DNA of 64,000 nt from Neostapfia colusana (Eukaryota > Streptophyta > Magnoliopsida > Poales > Poaceae), in the NCBI GenBank assembly GCA_030760725.1, contig JASWHV010000002.1, forward strand, positions 61,869,900 to 61,933,899. Reading direction: 5' to 3'. Of this stretch, positions 33,330-43,195 are shown piece by piece. Every line of letters starts with the position of its first letter. The stretch's first letter is position 1. The notes below the pieces were generated by a model. That model saw only the letters and a list, made by a program, of their open reading frames with translations. It made no database searches and had not been told where the DNA came from. The translations under genes were made by a program, and so were the position numbers.

Positions 33330-33341
33330 TGGTACCAGAGC
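33330..33341 (+). other. Primer-binding site of F3 element
   Basis: TGGTACCAGAGC, 3 nt after the LTR end, is one base from the initiator-Met tRNA site TGGTATCAGAGC. No clear reiterated copies follow, unlike F2. 33342-33594 is untranslated leader without recognisable features. Confidence 0.8.
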
Positions 33342-33594
33342 CACATTGACCGTAGGACGCAAGCCTAGGTAGAATGGACACTCTAAAACACATAGGCACA
33401 CCCCTCTAAACTATTATTATCAAAAATTGTTTGCTGCTGCACTTTACTTGTCAATTCAGCCACCGCAAAGTGCTATTTTCAGCCCCTCTTTTCTCTTCTT
33501 TTGGACAGCAACACTTTTGCTTTCTTGCTCCATAGCTTCTGAAGTTTTGGAGTTATTTCTTACTTCTCTAAAGATTCTCATGTCCTATTTATAG

Positions 33595-34569
33595 ATGCCG
33601 GTGATCAGGAGCATGACACGCATAAGTACTCATCCACCACCACGTGGGAGTGCACTTAACCCCATTGAGGTGTCCGATGGACCATATTGGGAGGAGGTGA
33701 AGACGGAACCTCATGATGAAGAGGAAGTCAATAGCTCTATGCATGAGGAAGAGGACCCAGAAGAGGTGGAACCATTCAAAGATGATATGGAGGATGATCC
33801 ACAAGAACGGCATTTTTACGCACCTCAGGAGGAATTTCACGTGGGCTTACACCCCGTGGAGCCTCATGAAGCTATGCTGGGAGAAGATGAATCCGAAGAG
33901 GATCCACCCCTTGCTGAGACAAATAATGAAGGTGATGAATGGGCAAACCATTCAGTTCAAGAATTTCGGTCCGACAGAATGGAAGGAGGACACATATGCA
34001 AGGAGCTGAAAGAATTTCTGGATTGCTGCAGCTTATATCCGGAATATCTTCTCAAGAAAGTCCCTCGTCTCGGACATGAAGAGTGGAAGGCTGACGTAAC
34101 CATCCTATCTAGCGGTAGGGTTGTCACTCGGCACTTCACACCCACATGGAGAGCTACAAGGGCAGAAGCTATTGATGATGCTGCATGGGATGCACTCACC
34201 GGACTGTGCTATGCCTTCCATGAGCAGCTTGAGAACACTACCTTTGAGCTGCACCCGTATCGGAAGAGTGGTACAAGGTAGATAATTGGACCCCACGAAG
34301 GAGCTCTTTCCAACCCACAAGCTGCTGACAAGTCTCAGAGGTTGCTCGTGGAGTTAGGAAACCGCTATGCAAGCGCACAAGAAGAGATCCGTTACCTCCG
34401 CAAGAAGCTGTACTTGCTGGAAAAACAAGAGGAGACTCGTGCCAACACGGGAGCAAATGGAGCACCAGCGTCATCTATCCCTACATGGACAGCCGACTCA
34501 CCATGGCGTGCGCCCATGTATGGACCACCCTCGTCACACGACGAGAACATCACCGGTTCTCATGATTAA
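33595..34569 (+). pseudogene. Pre-gag ORF (orf0-like), acidic protein with coiled coil
   Basis: A frame of about 325 codons lies between primer-binding site and the gag leader, with one in-frame TAG at 34279-34281. It starts MPVIRSMTRISTHPP. Residues about 30-120 are very acidic (many E/D). A central domain (about residues 130-228) contains HEEWKADVTIL, AAWDALTGLCYAF and an LHPY motif. After the stop a predicted coiled coil (ASAQEEIRYLRKKLYLLEKQ) precedes a Ser/Pro-rich tail. The element at 62929 encodes a relative at the same place. Extra pre-gag ORFs are, from memory, described for rice RIRE3/RIRE8 (orf0). Function unknown; no enzyme motif seen. Confidence 0.75.
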
Positions 34570-34860
34570 GTTTAGGTTTCTATTGAATAAAGTTGTAATA
34601 AAAATGCTTAGATCGTGGTAGCTTGAATAAGAGTGGTGTGCTAAAATTTCATGATGATTGCTTGTGTTTGCGTGCTTAGTGTGAGTTGTGGAACGCTTTG
34701 GCGAATGTCCACATCCACACATAGTAGAGAGATGTGATATGCTTTGGGACTTGTTGACATCCTCATATAGGCTGAAATTAATAAAATAAGTTGCTTAATT
34801 CATGTACCTTGATGCATATAGTTGGGAAATCACTTCTTTCAATTCTGAATTCTATTTCAA
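34570..34860 (+). other. F3 leader between pre-gag ORF and pol
   Basis: Noncoding. It contains the conserved leader hairpin TGTGGAACGC/GCGAATGTCCACA (34686-34712) and a segment matching the F2 leader just before gag (CTTGATGCATATAGTTG). At about 34860 it jumps directly to mid-protease sequence, so gag and the protease active site have been deleted. Confidence 0.7.
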
Positions 34861-37800
34861 GAGTAAGCCTTAAAATAAGGGGGGTAGACTTTCTTGCCAA
34901 CCATATTGTCTTGGATTCCCAAGGGGTTGATATAATACTTGGAATGGATTGGTTAAACAAGCACAACGGAATGATTCAATGTGCTGAGAGGATCGTGCAA
35001 TTGACAAGTGAGCACGATACTCGTATTGAGTTCGAGGCAGCCCAACTGGCAACCGAGAAGGCAGCGCTGAACCACGTCGAAGAAGTGACATTAGAAAGCA
35101 TTCCGGTGGTTCAAGAATATTCAGATGTGTTCCCGGAAGAACTTCCAGGTATGCCACCTGACCGGGACATTGAGTTTGCTATTAATTTAGTACCCGGAAC
35201 TGCACCTATAGCGAAGAGGCCTTATAGGATGCCCGCTAATGAACTAGTGGAGCTCAAGAAGCAAATTCAGGAGCAGCTAGAAGAGGGTATTATACGCCCA
35301 AGCTCGTCACCATGGGGAGCCCCCGTGCTCTTCGTAGACAAGAAGGATGGGACCCAAAGGATGTGTGTGGATTATAGGTCTCCCAGTGAGGTGACGATCA
35401 AGAATAAATACCTGTTGCCCCATATAGAGGACCTGTTCGACCAAATGAAAGGTGCCCGAATTTTCTCCAAGATTGATCTTCGGTCGGGATACTTCCAGCT
35501 GAAGATTAAGTCCTCCAACATACCAAAGACTGCATTTCGAACATGGTATGGGGTTTGTATGAATATACCGTTATGTCATTTGGGTTGACGAATGCACCCG
35601 CATACTTTATGTACCTCATGAATAAGGTCTTCATGGAGTACTTGGACAAGTTTGTCGTGGTTTTCATCGACGATATCATGGTGTATTCGAAAAACAAGGA
35701 CGAACACAAAGAACACTTGAGGTTAACATTGAATAAACTGCGAGAGCATCAATTGTATGCTAAGTTCAGCAAGTGTCAATTTTGGCTAAAGGAGATATCG
35801 TTCCTAGGCCACATCATCTACGATGGAGGAGTATCGGTTGATCCCGGAAAAATGGGAGATGCTCTGAAGTGAAACCAACCACAGAATGTGAGAGATATTC
35901 GGAGTTTCATTGGGATGGCTGGATACTACCGCCGATTCATCAAGGATTTCTCCAAAATAGCGAAGCCTATGACTGAATTGCTAATGAAAGGGAAAGCGTT
36001 TCAGTGGACACTAGCGTGTCAAGAAAGCTTTGAGGAGCTAAAGAAGAGGTTAACCACAGCGCCGGTTTTGGTATTTCCGGACCTGAGCAAGAGTTTCAAT
36101 ATATACTGTGACGCATCAAGACAAGGGCTTGGATGTGTGCTCATGCAATGAGGAAAAGTTGTAGCCTATGCATCGAGACAACTAAAGAAACATGAGCTGA
36201 ATTACCCAACACACGACCTAGAACTTGCAGCCGTGGTACATGCCTTGAAGATTTGGAGGCATTACATCCTTGGTCACCGATGTGAGATTTACACGGATCA
36301 TAAGAGCCTCAAGTATATATTCACGCAAACGGATCTGAATTTGAGGCAACGTCAATGGTTGGAACTCATCAAGGATTATGATGTTGGATCAACTATCACC
36401 CCGGAAAGGCCAATGTAGTAGCTGATGCGTTGAGCCAAAAAGGAGCATGCCATCAACTCACAATTCGGGAGCTGCCACCAGAGCTGCGTAAGGAGTTCGA
36501 ACGGTTGCATCTCGGATTCTTGAACGAGATGGAGGTGATAGAACTGAACTCAACGCTGGAACAAGAGATACGAGATGGCCAAGCAACAGATGAAGAAATC
36601 AAGGAAATCAAGGAAAGAATCCGATAAGGCATCGAGAAGGATTTCAAGGAAGACGAGAAATGCACACTTTGGTTAGGGAAAAGGATTTGTGTACCTAACG
36701 TGAAGCACATCCACGACATGATACTAAAGGAGACACATGACTCACCTTATTCCATACACCCCGGCTGTACAAAGATGTACAAGGACCTGAAAACTTGCTA
36801 TTGGTGAGATGGTATGAAAAGGGACATAGCTGAATATGTTGCCTTATGCGATACATGCCAACAGGTGAAGGCCGAACATCAAAGACCCGCTGGACTTTTG
36901 CAGCCATTGAAAGTACCCGAGTGGAAGTGGGAAAATATCAGCATGGATTTCATCGTCGGATTGCCATGTACTCAATCGGGTTACAACTCTATTTGGGTTA
37001 TCGTGGACCGATTGACAAAAACAGCCCATTTCCTTCCTGTTAGAACCAAGTACAGCATTGCACAACTAGCCGAGCTGTATATGGAGCAAATCGTGTGTCG
37101 CCATGGAGTTCCAAAGAGGATAGTTTCTCAATTTACCTCTAGGTTCTGGAAGAAGCTGCATGAAGCCATGGGTACACGACTGAATTTCAGCTCCGCTTAT
37201 CACCCGCATACCGACGGCCAAACTGAGAGGACAAACCAAATTTTGGAAGACATGTTGAGAGCTTGCGCCTTGAAACATGGGCGTAGTTGGTATAGGAGCT
37301 TGCCGTATTCTGAATTCTCGTACAACAACAGCTACCAAGCTAGCTTGAAAATGTCACCTTTCAAAGCATTGTATGGTGTACGGTGTAGAACGTTGCTGTT
37401 CTGGAATGAGACCGGAGAAAGCCAAGTGTTTGGGCCCGAAGTGCTGCAAGAAGACAAAAAATAAGTCCAAATGATACGAGAAAACTTGAAGGCTGCTCAG
37501 TCACGACAAAAAGGTTATGCGGACAATAGGCGAAGAAGATTGAGCTTCGAAGTGGGAGACTTCGTGTATCTTAAGGTATGGCCTATCCGAGGCCAACGAC
37601 GGTTCAACATCAAGGGTAAGTTAGCACCTCGATACATCGGGCCATTCAAGATTTTGGGCAAGCGAGCAGAAGTAGCCTATCAACTAGAGCTGCCAACGCA
37701 CATCTCCGACGTGCACAACGTGTTTCACGTATCCCAACTCAAGAAGTGTTTGAGAGTACCGGAAGAACAAGTACCGATGGATGAGCTCGAACTTCGGGAG

Positions 37801-37978
37801 GATCTGACCTACGCGGAGCACCCCGTCAAAATTTTGGACGTGAAGGAAAGGGTCACGGTGAGCCATCACACGGAAGCCGAAACTACATGGGAGCGTGAGG
37901 AAGATCTCACGGCAGAATTCCCTCATCTATTCTCCACTCTATCGAATCTCGAGGGCGAGATTCAGTTTAAGGGGGGTA
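34861..37978 (+). pseudogene. pol: Broken F3 pol without gag or protease active site
   Basis: It begins inside protease (ILGMDWLNKHNG near 34937) and continues through RT (FIDD near 35664), RNase H (YCDASRQGLG near 36105), integrase zinc finger and core, GPF module and C-terminus. Breaks: extra base near 35545, stops 35870-35872, 36149-36151, 36625, 36807 and 37462, and a missing base near 36385. An in-frame deletion removes DRGS of integrase (IVSQFTSRF near 37120), losing the second catalytic Asp. Another removes about 11 residues of the chromodomain core (RVTVSHHTEAE near 37850). The protein sequence is close to F2 pol. Cannot be functional. Confidence 0.9.
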
Positions 37979-37982
37979 GGTT
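37966..37982 (+). other. Polypurine tract of F3 element
   Basis: TTTAAGGGGGGTAGG lies just before the LTR start TGTAATACC at 37983. Confidence 0.8.
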
Positions 37983-38044
37983 TGTAATACCCTCAAATTC
38001 ATTTCCATGCATTGCATACATTTTTCATGTAGAGAAACATTATA

Positions 38045-38402
38045 AAAGAAGTAGAAATGGAGGAAGATCTACAGAAATGGAGTAAGAACCATAAAAATGG
38101 AGAAAAGAACCGTTGAAATGGAGAAAGAACCATAGAAATGGAGGGAGGAACCATAGAAATGGAGGGGAACCACAGAAATGGAGGAAAAACCACAGAAATG
38201 GAGAAGGGAATATAGAAATGGAGAATGGGGCATAGAAATGAAGAAGGGCAATGTAGAAATAGAGAACGGGACATAGAAATGGAGAGGGGAATGTAGAAAT
38301 GGAGAATGGGACATAGAAATGGAGAGGGGAATGTAGAAATGGAGAATGGGACATAGAAATGGAGAGGGGAATGTAGAAATGGAGCAAGTGACATAGAAAT
38401 GG
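38045..38402 (+). repeat. Purine-rich minisatellite in F3 U3
   Basis: About 16-18 tandem units of roughly 18-21 bp with the core AGAAATGGAGAANGG, in part as a higher-order 41-bp pair (GGGACATAGAAATGGAGAGG alternating with AATGTAGAAATGGAG). One strand is almost pure purine. The long minus-strand reading frames here (repeated SISMSHSPFLHS) are just translations of the repeat. Confidence 0.9.
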
Positions 38403-38622
38403 TGAGGAATGGGAAAAAGATAGCTGAAATGAGCCATTCCCAAATTTCCCGCAAAATTTCTAAATTCCCTGATTCCCGAAAAGGGGAATTTTCCCCACAT
38501 TTTGGGGATAAAATCCCCAAGGCTGCCGCACCACAAGAGATAAGTTTATTAAGATCCAAAAAATTGAATAGGACTCTTATTTGAGCTCCAATTGGAGTAG
38601 GACTCTCCCTCCCCCCCCCCCT

Positions 38623-38630
38623 TATAAATA
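38623..38630 (+). promoter_or_regulatory. TATA box of F3 LTR
   Basis: TATAAATA after a C-run, followed by an ATG-free leader, as in F1 and F2. Confidence 0.7.
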
Positions 38631-39230
38631 TAACCCCCACCCCCTGGCCGAAATCCTCTCTATTTTGGACGCCCCCCTGCTGCCAAGCCCCCTTCCTTGC
38701 TGCCAAGTCGCCAAGTTTCCCCCCCTTGCCGGAATTTGGCCGCCGTCGAGCTCCGTCGAGCCCTGCCGTCGCCGGAGAAGAAGCCCGACGATCTGTCCTG
38801 CCCTAATCTTCCATAGAAAAATTCCCCACTGCTGCCATTGCTAGGAGGAAGGCCCTGCCACCAAAAGGAAGTGAGGTAGGTCTCCTTACACATCTTACAA
38901 CGTCGCCGCTGTTTCTACGCATCCGTTTTATTCGCCCCCTTCGAACAGAAACTTTTACGTGTGGAAAGATCATGTTTTGATCGATTTTTGACGGTGGAAT
39001 TGATCTAGATCTTGAGTCAAGATCATCACCACGTCCACACTTGATCTATACACCCTTGTTCATCATACAACCCCATGAAAGCCCATTAAAACATGCAAGA
39101 CACGTACAAACTGGATTAATAAAACTGCACTATAGGATTTGCCTTCATCTACCCCATCGCATCTTGAGTAAAGTTTGTGCATGATGATTGATTGCTGTAA
39201 ATTTTGTATGTGCGTGGTCGTGAGTAGAAG

Positions 39231-40536
39231 GAAAAGCTCAAGAGGACATCTACGAGGAACTACAGCACCAAGACTTCGAGACGCTTGAACAACAAGAGCC
39301 ATGGGAGCAAGGCAAGTTCCCGTTGACCATATTGATCCCATGTTTCGAAACTATTTTGTTTGCGAAAACTCGTATGCTTGAGTCAACTTGATGGGACACT
39401 CTTTTATAGGAGTTTACTAGTTTTGTTAACCATCCTTGTCGCCGGGAAAGTTGACGAGTCGGGTATGGTCATTTTTCCTTTTTGCTTCGCTTAATTCACG
39501 GGATACGGGAAGCTGAAATAAAACATGTCTAGCTACTGCACTCATATGAATAATGATGATGAGATCTTGATGATGTTAATGGGCATGGAATCAGGGAGAT
39601 CCAGGCAAGCTTGGTTCGTGGATGTTGCTGGATGAGATGGTGGTACTTGCCGTAGATCTAAGGACCGGTTCATGCAAGAATATGCCAGGAAAACAGTGTC
39701 ACCACAAGGCCAAGTATGGGTGCGGCTTAGCTGATTAATTAGGTGTGTTGCTAGCTTGTTATGGACCATGGATGGCGCGGGGAACGGGAGTCGAGGAGGA
39801 CTGCCCTGGGAACTGCATGGCACAAGAGGGGACCGTGGGTGGGAGAATGGTGATTCGAGCCTGCCGGTGAAACCTCAGTGAGTCCATACATCTAGTAGCC
39901 CCTTTGTAAAGGCTATTTTGTGATCTCTTGGCCATACACCGACGGTTTTGTACTGGTATATTGGAGGTTCTGCAGTCGCCGACGGCTGATGAAATCACAA
40001 ACTTGTGGGTAAAGTGGTGCCACCTCTGCAGAGTGTAAAACTATCATGATAGCCATGCTTCCGGTCACAAGCACCTGGCCAACTTCCATGATTAGAGGGA
40101 AAACATGGGATGGTTATTCGGTATGGTTATGGTATGGTCATTGGGATTTGTTTCGGGACTGTTTTGAGTTATGACAATGAGTTTGGCTTTGGCTATATGA
40201 GTATGAGATGGTTATTAATATTTATGAGCATGAGATGAACTTGAGAAAGATTAATGGCTGGATGTGACTTGACAAATGGTGCATTATGATGAAAGAATGC
40301 TGCTGATTTACTTGGATATATTGGGCTTTAACTCACCTAGAAATAGTTGCTGTTTTTATCATGTTTGTGAAATAAAATTTGCTTGCTGCAATGAGCCATT
40401 TTATTCCCTACCGTGTTGTAAACTACATGTCATACTTTTCCTGCACTTGCTGAGTACGACATGTACTCACTCTTGCATTCTCACATATACATCAGCTACA
40501 GGGGAAGAGTACTTCGAGGAACATGTGGAGTTCTAG
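39231..40536 (+). other. Putative two-exon LTR microORF (F3 3' LTR)
   Basis: Exon A 39231-39311 (81 nt) follows TAGAAG and ends CAAG at donor GCAAGT. Exon B 40496-40536 follows ACATCAG. The frame includes KAQEDIYEELQHQDFETLEQ, then QEPWEQ and ATGEEYFEEHVEF, stop. It is intact although pol of the same element has many lesions. Confidence 0.6.
40451..40469 (+). promoter_or_regulatory. Conserved hairpin upstream of LTR 3' splice site (F3)
   Basis: TGAGTAC-gacat-GTACTCA in the CTTGC...CTTGC frame, about 26 nt before the acceptor of exon B. Confidence 0.55.
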
Positions 40537-40804
40537 GCGTGAGCACTACCGTCAACATGCCTGTGGAGTTGAAGTTGGAGCCTGCTGTCTTAGTCATTTT
40601 TCGCTGTCGTTTAGAGTCTTCCGCTGCAAGAATAAGTTATATATTCATGAGTGAGATAATGAGTCGATGTAATAAAGTACTTAAACACTATTTATTCGTG
40701 GTTATATTCTAAATTCAGTTTGTGGAATACATGTGTATGTGTGATGAACATTCTGGGCACACATATGCATTCACTTGGTTCTATTTTCGGAACCGGGTGT
40801 CACA

Positions 40805-40990
40805 GCAGGGAGGCTAGGTCCGGGGCCATGGCACGTGGCGGTTCCAGAGTCTAGATGCACGTGGCAGCCTCGGGGCTGACCCCGGGGCCAGGGACACGTG
40901 GCCTCTTTAGCGCCCACCTCAACAGGGAGGCGGGGCCTGGGTTGTCTTTTACCCTCCACACGGGGGTATCCGATTCTCAGGGTACTGACA
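40805..40990 (+). repeat. X LTR, 3' fragment
   Basis: It matches about 58118-58332 of the X solo LTR: ACACGTGGC-type cores, GGGAGGCGGGGC and a CACGGGGGTA tail, ending GGTACTGACA. It is followed by copia coding sequence, so X had inserted into the copia element. Confidence 0.75.
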
Positions 40991-41214
40991 GAGGTCTATG
41001 TTGGATATGAATCTCCATCCATAATAAAAATTTTAGAGCCTAAAACTGGGGATTTGTTTAGGGCTCCATACACTTACTGTTTCTTCTACAAAGAATACTT
41101 TCCAACATCAGGGGGACTAATTCTAAAGAATGCGGAGAAATTCAATGGAGTGCCAGTGGCGTTCAATCTTTTGATCCACACACTAAAGATACTGAACTCA
41201 AATTTCAAAGAATA
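40991..41214 (+). pseudogene. pol: Degenerate copia pol, first fragment
   Basis: The frame reads VGYESPSIIKILEP, TGDLFRAPYTYC and FPTSGG, the typical region after the integrase core of plant Ty1/copia polyproteins. It is interrupted at 41214 by the Reina-like gypsy element, whose insertion duplicated GAATA. The continuation at 51821 carries ANNSPDAFVV and LIPLEG-like sequence of the next part of the same polyprotein. Confidence 0.8.
41210..41214 (+). other. Target site duplication GAATA, left
   Basis: GAATA precedes the LTR start TGTTGTGGACGCC and recurs at 51816-51820 after the 3' LTR. Confidence 0.85.
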
Positions 41215-41803
41215 TGTTGTGGACGCCTTCTTGGGCAGCCACTATGCATGCAGGGCCCACAAAGGAGCCAGTACCCGCGCACCAGAAGGGCTGACGGCTT
41301 GAGGCACAAGGCAAAGGAAATCTCTTTAGATGGAAAGTTTAGATAAGAATAAATAAATTAGAGATTCGATGTGTTATAGATAGAAGAGATATAGGTGGTT
41401 GAGCTTTCCCCAACCACCTGGGCGCTTAGAGAGAAATAATCTGAACTAGGGGGTAATAATCTGTTAAAGAAAAAAAATAATATGGCGTGTTATAGATAGA
41501 AATAATAGATAGAGGCGGTTGGGCTTTCCCAACCGCCTGGGCATATATTTAGGATGGGCATGCAAGGCCCTGGCCTATATAATGTACCCGCCCTCATGTA
41601 ATACATCAAGGAATAAAGAAATTTCCCTACGGGTTGTTTTCTACCTTGGTCACTCTGGCTGCTAATCCTAGCAGCTACCATGATAGCCCTTCACCTCCTC
41701 ACTACCCTCTGCGCAGCAATCCCTCCTCCTCCATGCAGCTCTACTCACCCCTACGCAGCCCTAGGCGCAGATGGGGAGCTCCCCTCCAACACGTTTCTCA
41801 GCA
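41215..41803 (+). repeat. 5' LTR of Reina-like element
   Basis: From TGTTGTGGACGCC to TTTCTCAGCA. TATATAA at 41576-41582. Followed by ATTGGTATCCATTG, a weak match to an iMet primer-binding site. Confidence 0.85.
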
Positions 41804-42105
41804 ATTGGTATCCATTGACCGCGGAACAACTACCATGTCCGGCTCCGGCGATGAAACCGGAACCTTCACCCTCTATGATCTTGGCAATATGATTAACAAG
41901 ATGATGGGGTAAATTGACACCATCAACAAGCTCTTGGAACGCCATGACATGCACCTTGCGCGCGTTGAGAAGACACTGGAGACGGAGTTCTCCGAACATG
42001 ACGAGATGCAGCAACACACACCGTGATGCAGCAACGCCCCCTAGGCCGGCGGCGGTGGCGGTGCTGGCGATGATGGAAACCACTACGGCAGGCGTTACTA
42101 GGTAC

Positions 42106-42110
42106 GTCCC
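42106..42110 (+). other. Target site duplication GTCCC, left
   Basis: GTCCC at 42106-42110 and 43817-43821 flanks the Y solo LTR. Confidence 0.9.
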
Positions 42111-42703
42111 TGTAAGACCTAGGTGCTGAATACATTGGCAATAAAGTGTTAGAGTGAGGTTCATGTAAAGTTTTGAGCATTCACGTAGTGTTTGACGTGT
42201 GGTTTGACATGGAACATATTATGCCTATCTTTGATGTGTAGAACAGAATGATTTGTGTTTATTTAATTAGTTGTTGATGTGTTTTGGTGTTTCATTGCTG
42301 GTTGAGGTTTACAACATGCTTGTGTGAGGTGCTTACATAAGGTGTTGTGATTTTTGGACTAACAAGAGTTAAGTCATGGACTTGTGCTCTCATGTATTAG
42401 TTGTTTGCTCATGTGCAGGTGTTGCTTGAGGTCAAGACATGGCTAGTGATGGTGATCCTTGAGCTAAACTTAGGGAGAAGTTGAGATTCAACAACCAAAT
42501 TTAGGAGGAATTATGGTTGAAGCGATCAAAGGTGTCATGCAACATGTTTGGATCAAGAACGGTGCATACGACAATACTTTAGACGTGTCAATTGGTGTTG
42601 CAAACATGTGTGGAAGTCATGAGCACAAGTGCAGGGATGACACAAGGTTGTGACGTGATTCCAACATGTTTGGATGGTAAAACTGAAGGTTGAATGTGTT
42701 TGG

Positions 42704-42823
42704 AAGGTGTTGCACGTGTGCAAGGAGTGCACAAACATGGAAACATGGTTCCAAGGTGTGGTGAAGGTGTTGCACGTGTGCAAGGAGTGCAAGGACATGG
42801 CAACATGGTTCCAAGGTGTGGTG
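42704..42823 (+). repeat. Two 60-bp tandem repeats in Y LTR
   Basis: Two near-identical units beginning AAGGTGTTGCACGTGTGC and ending CCAAGGTGTGGTG, followed by the start of a third. They lie in the upstream part of the LTR, like enhancer repeats in other LTRs. Confidence 0.9.
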
Positions 42824-43187
42824 AAGGTGTTTGAACATGTGTGGAGGTTGTCACAAGTTGGTACTGCGATTCCAGCATGTTCGGACGTGGAAAAGTTGGT
42901 TTGAGGTAGGTTCAGACACATTTTATCTAAGGAAATTAGACTGTTTTGGCCAGAAAACGGCTGATTCTAAGTTGGTTTCGAGTTTAGGTTGGAGAGTCCA
43001 AATTAAGTTTGGACTTTGAGTTGTTTGTGTGCATAAACTCTTGTGGCTGCCCTTAAAGAGTTTTGGAATGTTAGGACTCTGATTTTTGAGCCAATAGATA
43101 TAGTCGAAATAGGTTAGGAGGTGTCTTAGTTGAATAGGACTCCTTTGAAGCTGTACTAGTTAGTTTTGGTAGCCTATGTGCTGTGGA

Positions 43188-43195
43188 TATAAATA
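43188..43195 (+). promoter_or_regulatory. TATA box of Y LTR
   Basis: TATAAATA in GGATATAAATAGAAGG, about 1.08 kb into the LTR. Confidence 0.65.

Larger units (their letters stand above)
31680..40804 (+). mobile_element. F3 Ty3/gypsy element: pre-gag ORF, no gag, pol pseudogene
   Basis: It has a truncated 5' LTR (31680-33326), primer-binding site, pre-gag ORF (33595-34569), leader, pol lacking gag and the protease active site, polypurine tract and a complete 3' LTR (37983-40804). The 5' LTR starts at ATCTACCCC, which corresponds to 39147 in the 3' LTR, so its first 1.16 kb are lost at the junction with the inverted F2 LTR. The right flank is X LTR sequence. It is probably a deletion derivative that would depend on others for gag. 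Confidence 0.88.
37983..40804 (+). repeat. F3 3' LTR, complete (2822 bp)
   Basis: It starts TGTAATACCCTC and ends GGGTGTCACA. Instead of the F2 G-box array its U3 holds a purine-rich minisatellite (38045-38402). Then come TATAAATA (38623), donor GTGAG|GTAGGT (38875), exon A 39231-39311, palindromes near 40024-40052, hairpin 40451-40469, exon B 40496-40536 and AATAAA (40671). The second half is clearly related to F2. Confidence 0.93.

Noticed and set aside
38040..38706. Long minus-strand frames of repeated SISMSHSPFLHS type
   Set aside because: Direct translation of the purine-rich minisatellite; three overlapping frames are open because the repeat unit lacks stops.
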